From an uncultured bacterium (GTDB taxonomy: Bacteria > Actinomycetota > Actinomycetes > S36-B12), in NCBI GenBank assembly GCA_903954205.1, contig CAJBMR010000105.1:1-6797 (forward strand): a stretch of DNA of 6,797 nucleotides, given 5' to 3'. The notes beneath the pieces are model-generated. The model was not told where the DNA came from. It ran no database searches and saw nothing but the letters and a program-made list of their open reading frames with translations. Positions 1-5,793 of this stretch are shown piece after piece (the first letter of the stretch is position 1; every line of letters begins with the position of its first letter). The translations under genes were made by a program, and so were the position numbers.

Positions 1-493
1 CGGCGACGATGTCGGCGGCCAGACCTTTGCCGATCGCACCGGGATCGATCCCGACACCACTGGGCAGACTCACCGTGTGCTGGCTTCGGTCGATGACGAT
101 GCCGGCAGTCCCGAGGGACGGCGTGAGCACATCGTCGATCGTGCGCAGGCTGTCGCGTGCGATCACCTCGGCGAAGTCCGCGTCGTACCCGTTGGCGCGC
201 ACGGCTCCCAGGACCGTCGGGTCGTAGGCGCCATCGGTCCAGGCCGCCGCCTCGAGCATGGTGGCCACGAGCGCCTCTAGGTCCGGCGAAACGCTCACCG
301 GACCCTGGCCAGCACGGGCGTTCAGCTGATTCAGTTCGCTGTCAGGGAGGAAGCGCGACCAGCACTGCTCGAGCAACTGCACGCGCATGAGCGCGAGATG
401 GGCGAGCTCATCGGCCCCCCTCTGCGTCGCGGCGTACACGAGCATTTGGGCATCGCTGCCCATCGCTCGCTGGTGTCGCTCGGTCAGATACAT
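1..493 (-). CDS. apbE: FAD:protein FMN transferase, ApbE family (partial, C-terminal part beyond window)
   Basis: ApbE enzymes transfer FMN from FAD, with Mg2+, onto a Ser/Thr of target proteins of extracytoplasmic redox chains. The first 164 residues are visible, from the ATG read leftward from base 493; the rest lies beyond base 1. Family landmarks are in order: an MGS at 11-13 in place of the usual MGT, the WSRFLPDSELNQLN block (about 45-58), the YDPTV motif (90-94) followed by a GYD at 102-104, and DPGAIGKGLAAD (150-161), which matches the flavin-binding DxGGxxKG region. The start is supported by GAGG about 5 nt upstream, overlapping the preceding gene's stop codon, and by a 7-nt gap, so this is the third gene of the operon. 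I see no signal peptide or lipobox at this start, so the product is predicted cytoplasmic or exported by an unseen route. Family call is secure; the acceptor protein is unknown. Confidence 0.93.
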   Translation of the reverse strand, partial: MYLTERHQRAMGSDAQMLVYAATQRGADELAHLALMRVQLLEQCWSRFLPDSELNQLNARAGQGPVSVSPDLEALVATMLEAAAWTDGAYDPTVLGAVRANGYDADFAEVIARDSLRTIDDVLTPSLGTAGIVIDRSQHTVSLPSGVGIDPGAIGKGLAADIVA

Positions 494-500
494 GTCGTCC

Positions 501-971
501 TCAGCTGCTGTGGGAGTTGGAGTTGGGTTGGGGTTGGGGCTGGGGCGCGGGCTGCGGAGCAGACTGGCCGCCGCCGCCACCTCCGCCGGAGTTCGATGCG
601 GGCACCCAGTTGGTGTCGGCGGGTGCCTGGACGTAGACGGTCTCGCCCGCCGCGAGCGCTTCGTTGTAGGCCGCGACCTCGGCGTTGAGCGCCTTGGCCG
701 TCTTCTTCAACTGCCGCTGGTACTTGTCGAGCTGCTGCGCCTGGTCGTTGAGCTGTGCGGCATAGGCGTCGAGGTCGGCGCGCGTGTAGCCATCCGCGCT
801 CGTGGACGCTGCGTAGTCGTCATCGGGCTCGGCCTGAGTGCTCGACTGGGCGACGCGCACGCCGACGAGGCCGACGATCCCGACGCATGCTGCCGAGGCC
901 ATGCTCGCGGCAAGGATGCGCTGGCCGGTCCGATGGGTGGGTGGCTTGCGCGTGGGCTTAGTCGTCGTCAT
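501..971 (-). CDS. single-pass membrane protein with coiled coil and Gly/Pro-Gln tail
   Basis: Product of 156 residues that I do not recognise as a named family. A basic N-terminus (K5, R8, K9, R14, R18) precedes one hydrophobic segment at about 19-41, so the positive-inside rule puts the rest outside the cell. Next come a short acidic patch (about 48-52), a helical, Gln/Lys/Ala-rich stretch at about 62-108 with coiled-coil character, and a short segment containing TVYVQAPADTNWVP. The C-terminus is low complexity: seven consecutive glycines (129-135), then alternating Pro/Gln and an NSNSHSS end. The reading frame is open for another 120 codons upstream, but that part is antisense-like Arg/Ser/Thr junk over the preceding gene. 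The ATG at 971 was chosen for its GAAGGGGAG Shine-Dalgarno 7 nt upstream and its 14-nt overlap with the upstream gene. It could be a wall-spanning scaffold or partner for the ApbE-linked system; that is inference. Confidence 0.8.
   Translation of the reverse strand: MTTTKPTRKPPTHRTGQRILAASMASAACVGIVGLVGVRVAQSSTQAEPDDDYAASTSADGYTRADLDAYAAQLNDQAQQLDKYQRQLKKTAKALNAEVAAYNEALAAGETVYVQAPADTNWVPASNSGGGGGGGQSAPQPAPQPQPQPNSNSHSS
530..551 (+). other. G-quadruplex-type G tracts (continuing from 525)
   Basis: Five G tracts lie close together on the plus strand: 525-527, 530-533, 536-539, 542-545 and 549-551, with loops TT, TT, CT and CGC. This meets the classic four-tract G-quadruplex rule. The span lies in the Pro/Gln tail codons of the minus-strand gene, so the G-rich strand is the template strand and the mRNA is C-rich. 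Any effect would be on DNA structure or RNA polymerase passage just ahead of apbE. It may simply follow from CCC-CAA/CAG codon repeats. Confidence 0.6.
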
Positions 972-1410
972 CGTCGTGCTCCCCTTCGTCTCCGTGATCC
1001 TCGTCCTGCTCCTGGCCGGCGTAGCTCGACTCGTCGTCCCCGTTTTCGTACTGATCGTCGGAGCTCTCTTCGGTGTACTGCTCGCCGTCCTTCTCGGACT
1101 CTTCATCGCCGTACGCCTTGCTGCCGCCCTCGGCATCGTCGTCATCGACGTAGGACCCGCCCTGACCGTTGCCTGAAGCCGGGACGGTGACCACGGTCGG
1201 CTCGCCGGGTGCGGGGGCCTCGCTGGGCTTCGCGACGTCTGGAAGGGCAATCTGCGTCGACTGTGCGACCGGGTCGGCCACGACGCTGCGCGTCGGCTGT
1301 GCAGGCTCCGTCGCGGACGCGGCATTAACAACCGCTACTCCCGCCACGGTGGCAGCGGCGAGGACGGCAGCGCCACCCGCGACCGCTGTAATGACAATCC
1401 CTCGGCTCAT
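958..1410 (-). CDS. exported protein with extremely acidic C-terminal tail
   Basis: Product of 150 residues, family not recognised. Residues about 4-32 are a hydrophobic Ala/Val/Gly segment, either a signal peptide (a cleavage near ASA-TEP at 31-36 is plausible) or a membrane anchor. Residues 35-87 are Pro/Ala/Val-rich and probably extended. Residues 88-150 contain by my count 31 Asp/Glu and only two Lys and no Arg, ending in five Asp; two His (139, 145) also lie there. Such a tail outside the membrane could bind cations such as Ca2+ or iron, or repel the wall, but no defined metal motif is seen. The start has a GGGAG Shine-Dalgarno 6 nt upstream. It is the first gene of the operon, and its last codons overlap the start of the next gene. 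It faces the response regulator gene across a 149-bp control region. Confidence 0.82.
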   Translation of the reverse strand: MSRGIVITAVAGGAAVLAAATVAGVAVVNAASATEPAQPTRSVVADPVAQSTQIALPDVAKPSEAPAPGEPTVVTVPASGNGQGGSYVDDDDAEGGSKAYGDEESEKDGEQYTEESSDDQYENGDDESSYAGQEQDEDHGDEGEHDDDDD

Positions 1411-1559
1411 GGCCTTCTCCCTGCTTTAGTCGGTGCGCACTTTTGCGCCTTCACTGAGGAAACCAGTTGGAGAGCAGGGGAAGTTCAGGTCAAGGTAAAG
1501 CTGGGGTAAGGAGTCGTCCGACCTGCCGATCCAGGGGGCCGTCGTGGGAGCATCGGCGT
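1411..1559. promoter_or_regulatory. divergent control region between ApbE operon and two-component operon
   Basis: This 149-bp stretch must hold the promoters of both the leftward acidic-protein/ApbE operon and the rightward two-component operon. It contains the direct repeats listed separately, a TTGACC on the minus strand that could be a -35 box inside the repeats, and a small hairpin GCGCA-CTTT-TGCGC at 1435-1448. I find no convincing TAnnnT -10 box in a suitable place on either strand, so the promoter positions are unresolved and may depend on an activator. Confidence 0.6.
1483..1511. promoter_or_regulatory. candidate OmpR-family operator: 11-bp-period direct repeats
   Basis: On the plus strand GGTAA occurs at 1494-1498 and again at 1505-1509, exactly 11 bp apart, with a further AGGT at 1487-1490. 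On the minus strand this reads as units CTTACCCCAGC and TTTACCTTGAC followed by a weaker third, CTGAACTTCCC; in the first two, every mismatch is a transition. Tandem direct repeats with about one helical turn spacing are the usual binding sites of OmpR/PhoB-type regulators, and such a regulator is encoded immediately downstream. Binding by that regulator is inferred. Confidence 0.5.
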
Positions 1560-2213
1560 GTGCATGTGCTCGTAGTCGAGGATGACCCGGCGGTCGCCGT
1601 ACCCCTCAAGGAGGGCCTAGAGCGCAACGGCTTCACCGTCGACCTCGTCAGTTACGCGGCCCAGGTAGTCCCCGCTGTGCGCGAGAGCGCTCCGGATCTG
1701 GTGCTGCTCGACCTGGGCCTGCCGGACGGCGATGGGCTCGAGGTGCTGCGCGAGATCCGCAAGACATCGGACGTCCCCGTCATCATCGCGACCGCCCGCG
1801 GTGAAGAGACGGATCGCATCGTGGGTTTGGAACTCGGCAGCGACGACTATGTCGTCAAGCCCTTCTCCGTCCGCGAACTCGCTGCACGCATCCGTGCCGT
1901 GGGACGCCGTCGCAGGCGCGAGCCGACGACGAGTAGTGCCCGCGTGGTGGTGGACCGCGACCGGCGGGAGGCCACGATTGACGGGGAAGTAGTCGACCTC
2001 ACCGCGAAGGAGTTCGACCTGCTGGCTGTCCTGGCCGAGGAGCCCGGCCGCGTGGTGCCTCGGCAGGAACTCTTCGCACGTGTCTGGGATCCCGTGTGGG
2101 TGGGCACGGGAAAGACGCTGGACGTGCATGTCGCGTCGCTGCGGCGGAAGGTCGGTGATCCGGGCCTCATCGAGACCGTGCGCGGGGTGGGCTACCGGTT
2201 GGCGGAGTCGTGA
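1560..2213 (+). CDS. two-component response regulator, OmpR/PhoB family
   Basis: Cytoplasmic DNA-binding regulator of 217 residues, the normal family length. The receiver domain (about 1-115) has the acidic pair D8/D9, phospho-acceptor D51 in LLDLGLPDGDG, T78 and K100 in the KPF motif. A short Arg-rich linker leads to the winged-helix domain (about 128-215), ending in the typical TVRGVGYRL. I chose the GTG at 1560, giving MHVLVVEDD, because it starts exactly at the first receiver strand and has GGGAG 9 nt upstream. The frame is open upstream to about 1467, but that part has no family similarity. The stop overlaps the kinase start by 4 nt, so the two are co-translated partners. The repeats just upstream suggest autoregulation and control of the divergent operon. 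Signal and regulon are unknown. Confidence 0.95.
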   Translation: MHVLVVEDDPAVAVPLKEGLERNGFTVDLVSYAAQVVPAVRESAPDLVLLDLGLPDGDGLEVLREIRKTSDVPVIIATARGEETDRIVGLELGSDDYVVKPFSVRELAARIRAVGRRRRREPTTSSARVVVDRDRREATIDGEVVDLTAKEFDLLAVLAEEPGRVVPRQELFARVWDPVWVGTGKTLDVHVASLRRKVGDPGLIETVRGVGYRLAES

Positions 2214-3559
2214 CACGTCGCCTCGTTCTCGTCATGACGGCCGTCGCGGCACTGGTCGCCGTCGCTCTTGCGGTGCCGATGGTGCTGCTCGTGGCTAACG
2301 ATCAGCGCGCGGCCTTCGTCTCCCAGCTCGAGGTGGAGACCCTCGCCGCCGCATCCGTCCTTGCCTCGCAGCCGGATTCGGCCTGGCCGGCCACGGTCGA
2401 GGACATCTCCGCGCAAGCAGGGGGGCGCGTTGTGGTCGTCGACGATGCGCTGGTGCTCGTCGCCGACAGCGACAACTCGGATCTTGATCGCTCCTTCGAT
2501 CGGCCCGAGGTCCAAAGTGCGCTCGAAGGCTCGCTGACGTCGAGCGTGCGCTTCTCGGACACGCTTGGGGCGGACCTGAGGTACGTCGCAGCACCCGTCA
2601 TCAAGGACGAGCGCGTCGTCGCCGCGGTGCGACTTTCCCTTCCGGAGACCACGGTGAGCGACGCAGTACGCCGCACGCAACTCTGGCTCGGCGTCTTCGT
2701 TATCGCCGTCATCATCGCCGCGGGCCTCATCGCCTGGCTCCTCGCTCGGTCGATCGCGGCGCCTCTGGAGGAGGTCGCCGACGTGGCGCGCGTCCTGCCG
2801 GAAGACCTCGACCTTCGCGCGGAGGAAGGCCGGGGGCCCAAGGAGGTGCGCGATGTGGCTGTCGCCCTCAACTCCACCGCGGGTCGTCTCGGCGACATGA
2901 TCGGTCGCGCCCAGCGAGTCGCAGCTGACGCCTCGCACCATCTGCGCACACCGCTTACCGGCGTGAGACTCCGACTCGAGGCGATCGAGGACACGGCCGA
3001 TGATCCGCGCATCCGCAGCGAGGCGGCGGCTGCCACCGCGGAAGTGGATCGCCTCACACGGCGCATCGACCAGGTCCTCGCACTTGCCAAGAGCGACGCC
3101 GCAACCATCGGAAGCGTGGCATCTGATGCCTCGATCCTCGTGGCCGACCGCGTCGCAGCCGTAGATCCTCTGGCCTCGGAGCGCGGCATTGCCGTCGAGT
3201 CGAGTATCGAGCCCGATCTCATCGCCAACACCCTGCCCGGGCTCGTCGGGAGATCGGCGGACGAACTCCTCGGCAACGCCCTCGACTACGCCCGGTCGCG
3301 CGTGCGCGTGTCCCTGACAACGTCGGGCGACCGCGTCGTACTGCGCGTGGAGGACGACGGTCCGGGTGTGCCCGATGAGGAGCGCAAGCGGATCCTCGAG
3401 AGGTTCGTCCGCGGCGCCGCTGCGAATCCCGGAGGCACCGGCCTCGGCCTCGCGCTGGTGAGCGAGGGAGCTGCGGCGAGCGGTGGGTCCGTGCGGGCCG
3501 AGCGCAGTGACATGGGTGGGCTGGCCGTCGTGGTGGCCTGGCCATCCGGCGCCCGATGA
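2210..3559 (+). CDS. sensor histidine kinase, membrane-bound, HAMP type
   Basis: Product of 449 residues that autophosphorylates and passes phosphate to the regulator encoded just upstream. Two membrane segments (about 5-28 and 158-179) frame an extracytoplasmic sensor domain of about 125 residues, which looks like a small Cache/PAS-like fold (VVVVDDALVLVADSD, then RYVAAPVIKDERVVAAVRL). A HAMP-like linker (about 180-232) leads to the dimerisation helix with H243 in ASHHLRTPLT. The ATPase domain shows the N box with N356 in DELLGNALDYA, the G1 box DDGPG (382-386) and GGTGLGL (408-414). The GTG start overlaps the regulator's stop (GTGA); its GGAG is only 2 nt upstream, consistent with translational coupling. 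All catalytic motifs are intact. The ligand cannot be read from sequence; the neighbouring ApbE operon hints at a redox, metal or envelope signal. Confidence 0.95.
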   Translation: MTRRLVLVMTAVAALVAVALAVPMVLLVANDQRAAFVSQLEVETLAAASVLASQPDSAWPATVEDISAQAGGRVVVVDDALVLVADSDNSDLDRSFDRPEVQSALEGSLTSSVRFSDTLGADLRYVAAPVIKDERVVAAVRLSLPETTVSDAVRRTQLWLGVFVIAVIIAAGLIAWLLARSIAAPLEEVADVARVLPEDLDLRAEEGRGPKEVRDVAVALNSTAGRLGDMIGRAQRVAADASHHLRTPLTGVRLRLEAIEDTADDPRIRSEAAAATAEVDRLTRRIDQVLALAKSDAATIGSVASDASILVADRVAAVDPLASERGIAVESSIEPDLIANTLPGLVGRSADELLGNALDYARSRVRVSLTTSGDRVVLRVEDDGPGVPDEERKRILERFVRGAAANPGGTGLGLALVSEGAAASGGSVRAERSDMGGLAVVVAWPSGAR

Positions 3560-3613
3560 CCGCAGCCCCCGACTCTGCGAGGATCTGCCCGTGGAGACCG
3601 ACGACAACCGCAG

Positions 3614-3624
3614 GGAGGTGATCC
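3614..3624 (+). promoter_or_regulatory. extended, perfect Shine-Dalgarno deciding the start of the repeat protein
   Basis: GGAGGTGATCC is an 11-nt exact complement to the conserved 3' end of 16S rRNA. It lies with its GGAGG core 8 nt before the GTG at 3627, the start I chose; a second GTG follows at 3630. A further in-frame GTG at 3591 with GAGGA 7 nt upstream is the main competitor and would add 12 residues. Confidence 0.7.
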
Positions 3625-3626
3625 TC

Positions 3627-4340
3627 GTGGTGCGTCCCATTGATGAGGATTCCCCGGACGGTGTGTTCGGACTTCTGTCCGCGATGGGTTCGGCGATGGG
3701 TGCGGCCGTGGGTTCGGCGACGTCGACAGCGATTGATGTCGTCACCACCGTCGCCGGCCCGTCGACGTCGGCGGTCCTCGATCGTGTCGTCCCCGGCGTG
3801 ACCAACTCCGTGGTCCAGCGCATCGACATCACCGGGCTGGTCCTCGGAAGCGTGGACCTGCGCGCGATCATCACGAGCGCCCTCGACCAACTCGACCTCA
3901 CGCGGATCGTCCTGGAGCGTGTGGATCTACGCCGCGTAGTGGAAGCCGCCCTCGATTCCATCGACGTGACGGAGATCGTGCTCCAGCGCGTCGACCTCGT
4001 CGCTGTCGTCGACGCCGTACTCGACCAGCTCGACCTGACCGAGCTCGTCGAGCAACGCGTGGACATCGACGCACTGGTCGCGATCGTCGATCTCGAGCCG
4101 GTCATCGACCGACTCCCCATCGTCGAAATCGCCGAGTACGTCATCGAGCAGACGGATCTGCCCGCGATCATCCGGCAGTCCACGGGTGGTGTGGCCAGCG
4201 ATGCGATCGACGCCGTGCGCCTGCGCTCCTACGCCACCGATATTGCGACCGCTCGCATTGTCGATCGGCTCCTGCCGCGTCGAGGCCGCAAACTCGATGC
4301 CCCCGGCGAGCCCGAGTCCCTCACCGGAGACGAGTCATGA
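3627..4340 (+). CDS. 23-residue tandem-repeat protein partnered with RDD membrane protein
   Basis: Acidic product of 237 residues with the chosen GTG start. After a Gly/Ala/Ser-rich N-terminal segment (about 12-45, weakly hydrophobic) comes an array of 23-residue repeats at 66-88, 89-111 and 112-134, a fourth trimmed unit at 135-155 and a degenerate fifth to about 175. Each reads roughly (I/L)D(L/V)T-x-(I)VLxxVDLxxVVxxxLDx, with Asp at unit positions 2 and 12; it may be an older 10+13 composite. The C-terminal part, containing TDLPAIIRQS (176-185) then a basic LLPRRGRK (215-222), is a conserved-looking cap. From memory, such 'DLDAVV'-type repeat proteins occur beside RDD proteins in other actinobacteria, without known function. 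No catalytic motif is seen. A peripheral, solenoid-like protein acting with the RDD protein is an inference; ATGA overlap with that gene supports coupling. Confidence 0.85.
   Translation: MVRPIDEDSPDGVFGLLSAMGSAMGAAVGSATSTAIDVVTTVAGPSTSAVLDRVVPGVTNSVVQRIDITGLVLGSVDLRAIITSALDQLDLTRIVLERVDLRRVVEAALDSIDVTEIVLQRVDLVAVVDAVLDQLDLTELVEQRVDIDALVAIVDLEPVIDRLPIVEIAEYVIEQTDLPAIIRQSTGGVASDAIDAVRLRSYATDIATARIVDRLLPRRGRKLDAPGEPESLTGDES
3822..4091 (+). repeat. coding tandem repeat, 69-bp units (23 codons)
   Basis: Three full units (3822-3890, 3891-3959, 3960-4028) and a trimmed fourth unit (4029-4091) encode the repeated (I/L)D(L/V)T...VDL pattern. The DNA copies have diverged; the closest stretches are those around CTCGACCAACTCGACCT and CTCGACCAGCTCGACCT, two units apart. 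The array is therefore old and kept at protein level rather than a recent slippage product. Confidence 0.75.
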
Positions 4341-4876
4341 CCACGTTCAGCGAGTGGCAGCGTGGTGATGGCAGGGAAAGCGCCGAGGACTATTCGATCC
4401 CGGAGGACGCACGCGAGTTCCAGGGGGAGCGTGCGGGCTTCGCCACGCGCTTCCTGGCAAGCGTCATCGACGTAGCCCTGGTGGCGCTCCTCATGATGAG
4501 CATCTGGCTCGGCATCGAGATCCTCCAGCTCATCTTCACCCCGGGCGTCGAGGTCCATCCTCCGCGCGCGGCGACCCTCGTCCTGTGGGGCTACCTCTTC
4601 ACGACCTTCTACTGGACGGTGGCCTGGGCCACGAGCGGTCGGTCGCTGGGTGCCCGCTTCATGGGCGTGCGCGTGGTCAGCCGCAAGGGGGAGCGCGTGC
4701 ACTGGCCGGTGGCGCTGGCACGTGCCGCCTTCTCTGTGGGTTTCCCCATCGGTCTTGCCTGGGCGCTGATCAGTAAGCGCAATCGCTCTGTGCAAGACGT
4801 CGTGCTGCGCACGATCGTCATCTACGACTGGAGTCTGCGGGCTCCGCTCGTCATCGGGTCGAAGCATCCGACGTGA
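4337..4876 (+). CDS. RDD-family integral membrane protein
   Basis: Product of 179 residues in the cytoplasmic membrane. After a polar, acidic N-terminus (1-33) the RDD signature appears: R38 and D45 in TRFLASVIDVAL at the head of the first membrane segment (about 40-66), a second segment (about 78-100) ending in the GRSLGARFMGVRVV loop, and a third (about 125-146) followed by the SVQDVVLRTIVIYD end with D154. RDD proteins have been linked to transport or ion exchange in some bacteria, but most, including this type, have no assigned function. The ATG overlaps the upstream stop (ATGA) and has GGAG 7 nt upstream, so it is the last gene of the two-component operon. Its final 26 bp overlap the convergent deacylase gene, with no room for an intrinsic terminator between them. 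Confidence 0.92.
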   Translation: MTTFSEWQRGDGRESAEDYSIPEDAREFQGERAGFATRFLASVIDVALVALLMMSIWLGIEILQLIFTPGVEVHPPRAATLVLWGYLFTTFYWTVAWATSGRSLGARFMGVRVVSRKGERVHWPVALARAAFSVGFPIGLAWALISKRNRSVQDVVLRTIVIYDWSLRAPLVIGSKHPT

Positions 4877-5321
4877 CGTCAGCCACGATCGCGGCGTAGG
4901 CGTCGATCACCGAGTCGGCCTCCACCGCGACGACGGTGTTGCGCTGACCCGTGCCCAGGGTGATCTCCCCGCCGAGAATGCGCTCGTCGGCGACCACCGG
5001 GAGGTCGAGTCCGAGTGGGGTGATGGTGCCGCGGGCATAGCCGGTGGCCGCCAGGGCCTCTTCGGCATCGGGCAGCGAGATCCGGCTGACGCCGAGTAGG
5101 GCGCGCAACTTGGGCCACGCCAGTGAGCGGTCTCCCGGCACGAGCACCAGCACGTAGTCATCCTCGCCGCGGCGTACGACGAGGGTCTTGACCACCTGCT
5201 CCGGTCGCACGCCGCATGCCTGTGCTGCTTCCTCGACAGACGTCACGTGTCCCGGATGGATGATGCGGTGGTCGATACCTCGGCGCTGGAGGTCGATGAC
5301 ACCGGGAGCGTTATCCGCCAT
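4851..5321 (-). CDS. ybaK: YbaK/EbsC-type aminoacyl-tRNA deacylase
   Basis: Cytoplasmic single-domain editing enzyme of 156 residues, the usual YbaK length. Members hydrolyse mischarged aminoacyl-tRNAs, classically Cys-tRNA-Pro, with relatives acting on Ala-tRNA-Pro or other pairs. The conserved Lys is K45 in QVVKTLVVR, followed by the VLVLVPGD strand, the GYARGTITPLGL block (94-105) and GTGQRN (123-128). Which mischarged tRNA it clears cannot be told from the residues seen. The ATG overlaps the stop of the VOC-fold gene upstream by 11 nt (ATGGCGGATAA), with only a weak GAGG at 9 nt, so translation probably depends on the upstream gene. A tRNA-Pro gene lies less than 700 bp away. The symbol reflects the family, not proven orthology. 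Confidence 0.92.
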   Translation of the reverse strand: MADNAPGVIDLQRRGIDHRIIHPGHVTSVEEAAQACGVRPEQVVKTLVVRRGEDDYVLVLVPGDRSLAWPKLRALLGVSRISLPDAEEALAATGYARGTITPLGLDLPVVADERILGGEITLGTGQRNTVVAVEADSVIDAYAAIVADVTSDASTR

Positions 5322-5787
5322 GACGGGCAGCCTCGATGGCGGCCACGTCGATCCGTGTCATCGTCATCATCGCTTCGATGGCACGACGAGCCTCGTCTCC
5401 ACCGGCAGCCAGCGCATCGGCAAGGGCGCGCGGGATGATCTGCCAGGAGATGCCCCACCGGTCCTTGCACCATCCGCAGGCGCTCTCCTGACCGCCGTTG
5501 CCGACGATGGCATCCCAGTACCTGTCCGTCTCCTGCTGATCCTCAGTGGCGATCTGGAAGGAGAACGCCTCGCTGTGAGTGAAGGCCTGCCCGCCATTGA
5601 GGCCGAGGCACGAGACCCCCACCACGGTGAATTCGACAGTGAGCACGTCGCCAGCCTTGCCCGACGGAAAGTCGGACGGAGCACGGTGGATGCCCGTGAC
5701 GGCACTGTCGGGAAACGTCTGCGCATAGAAGCGAGCTGCGCCTTCTGCGTCGGAGGCGAACCACAGGCAGATCGTGTTGTGGGTCAT
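5311..5787 (-). CDS. VOC-fold protein, PhnB / 3-demethylubiquinone-methyltransferase-like
   Basis: Product of 158 residues of the PhnB-like branch of the glyoxalase/VOC superfamily. The family's pattern runs throughout: an N-terminal LWFASDAEGAARFYAQTFPDS, then GLNGGQAFTHSEAFSFQI (62-79), ETDRYWDAIVGNGG, CGWCKDRWGISWQIIP (104-119) and the terminal MMTMTRIDVAAIEAA helix. Despite the common name, these proteins are not shown to methylate ubiquinone; no specific reaction is known for most. The ATG at 5787 is the first residue expected for the family, yet no Shine-Dalgarno precedes it. A TAGCAT box ends exactly 6 nt before it, suggesting leaderless expression, while the tRNA-Gly 3' end is only 27 nt upstream on the same strand. 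It overlaps ybaK by 11 nt. Confidence 0.9.
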   Translation of the reverse strand: MTHNTICLWFASDAEGAARFYAQTFPDSAVTGIHRAPSDFPSGKAGDVLTVEFTVVGVSCLGLNGGQAFTHSEAFSFQIATEDQQETDRYWDAIVGNGGQESACGWCKDRWGISWQIIPRALADALAAGGDEARRAIEAMMTMTRIDVAAIEAARHGG

Positions 5788-5793
5788 CGGCGC

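Noticed and set aside
838..1176. Plus-strand hydrophobic frame that looks like a membrane protein
   Set aside because: Its Val/Leu/Ile runs are the antisense reading of GAC/GAG-rich acidic codons; hydrophobicity is a by-product of the opposite-strand tail.
387..1190. Plus-strand open frame of 267 codons opposite the two small proteins
   Set aside because: Gly/Val/Arg-rich runs come from the complement of the Pro/Gln, Gly and Asp/Glu codons; no Shine-Dalgarno or family resemblance was seen.
972..1331. Upstream extension of the 156-residue membrane protein to a 276-codon frame
   Set aside because: The extra 120 codons overlie the acidic gene and give Arg/Ser/Thr-rich text; the ATG at 971 has a good Shine-Dalgarno and starts a sensible N-terminus.
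1467..1559. Longer start for the response regulator
   Set aside because: The added 31 residues have no receiver-domain similarity and would run over the direct repeats and leader; the GTG at 1560 begins exactly at the first conserved strand.
3822..4091. CRISPR-like or satellite array
   Set aside because: The 69-bp periodicity is coding, in frame, and diverged at DNA level; there are no constant repeats with unique spacers.
2192..4183. Very long minus-strand open frame (663 codons) opposite the kinase and repeat protein
   Set aside because: Its product changes from low-complexity Ser/Thr/Arg to His/Asp/Arg-rich text with no family pattern, while the plus-strand genes show intact motifs. Long antisense frames are expected in high-G+C DNA; the regular look at one end mirrors the 69-bp repeats.
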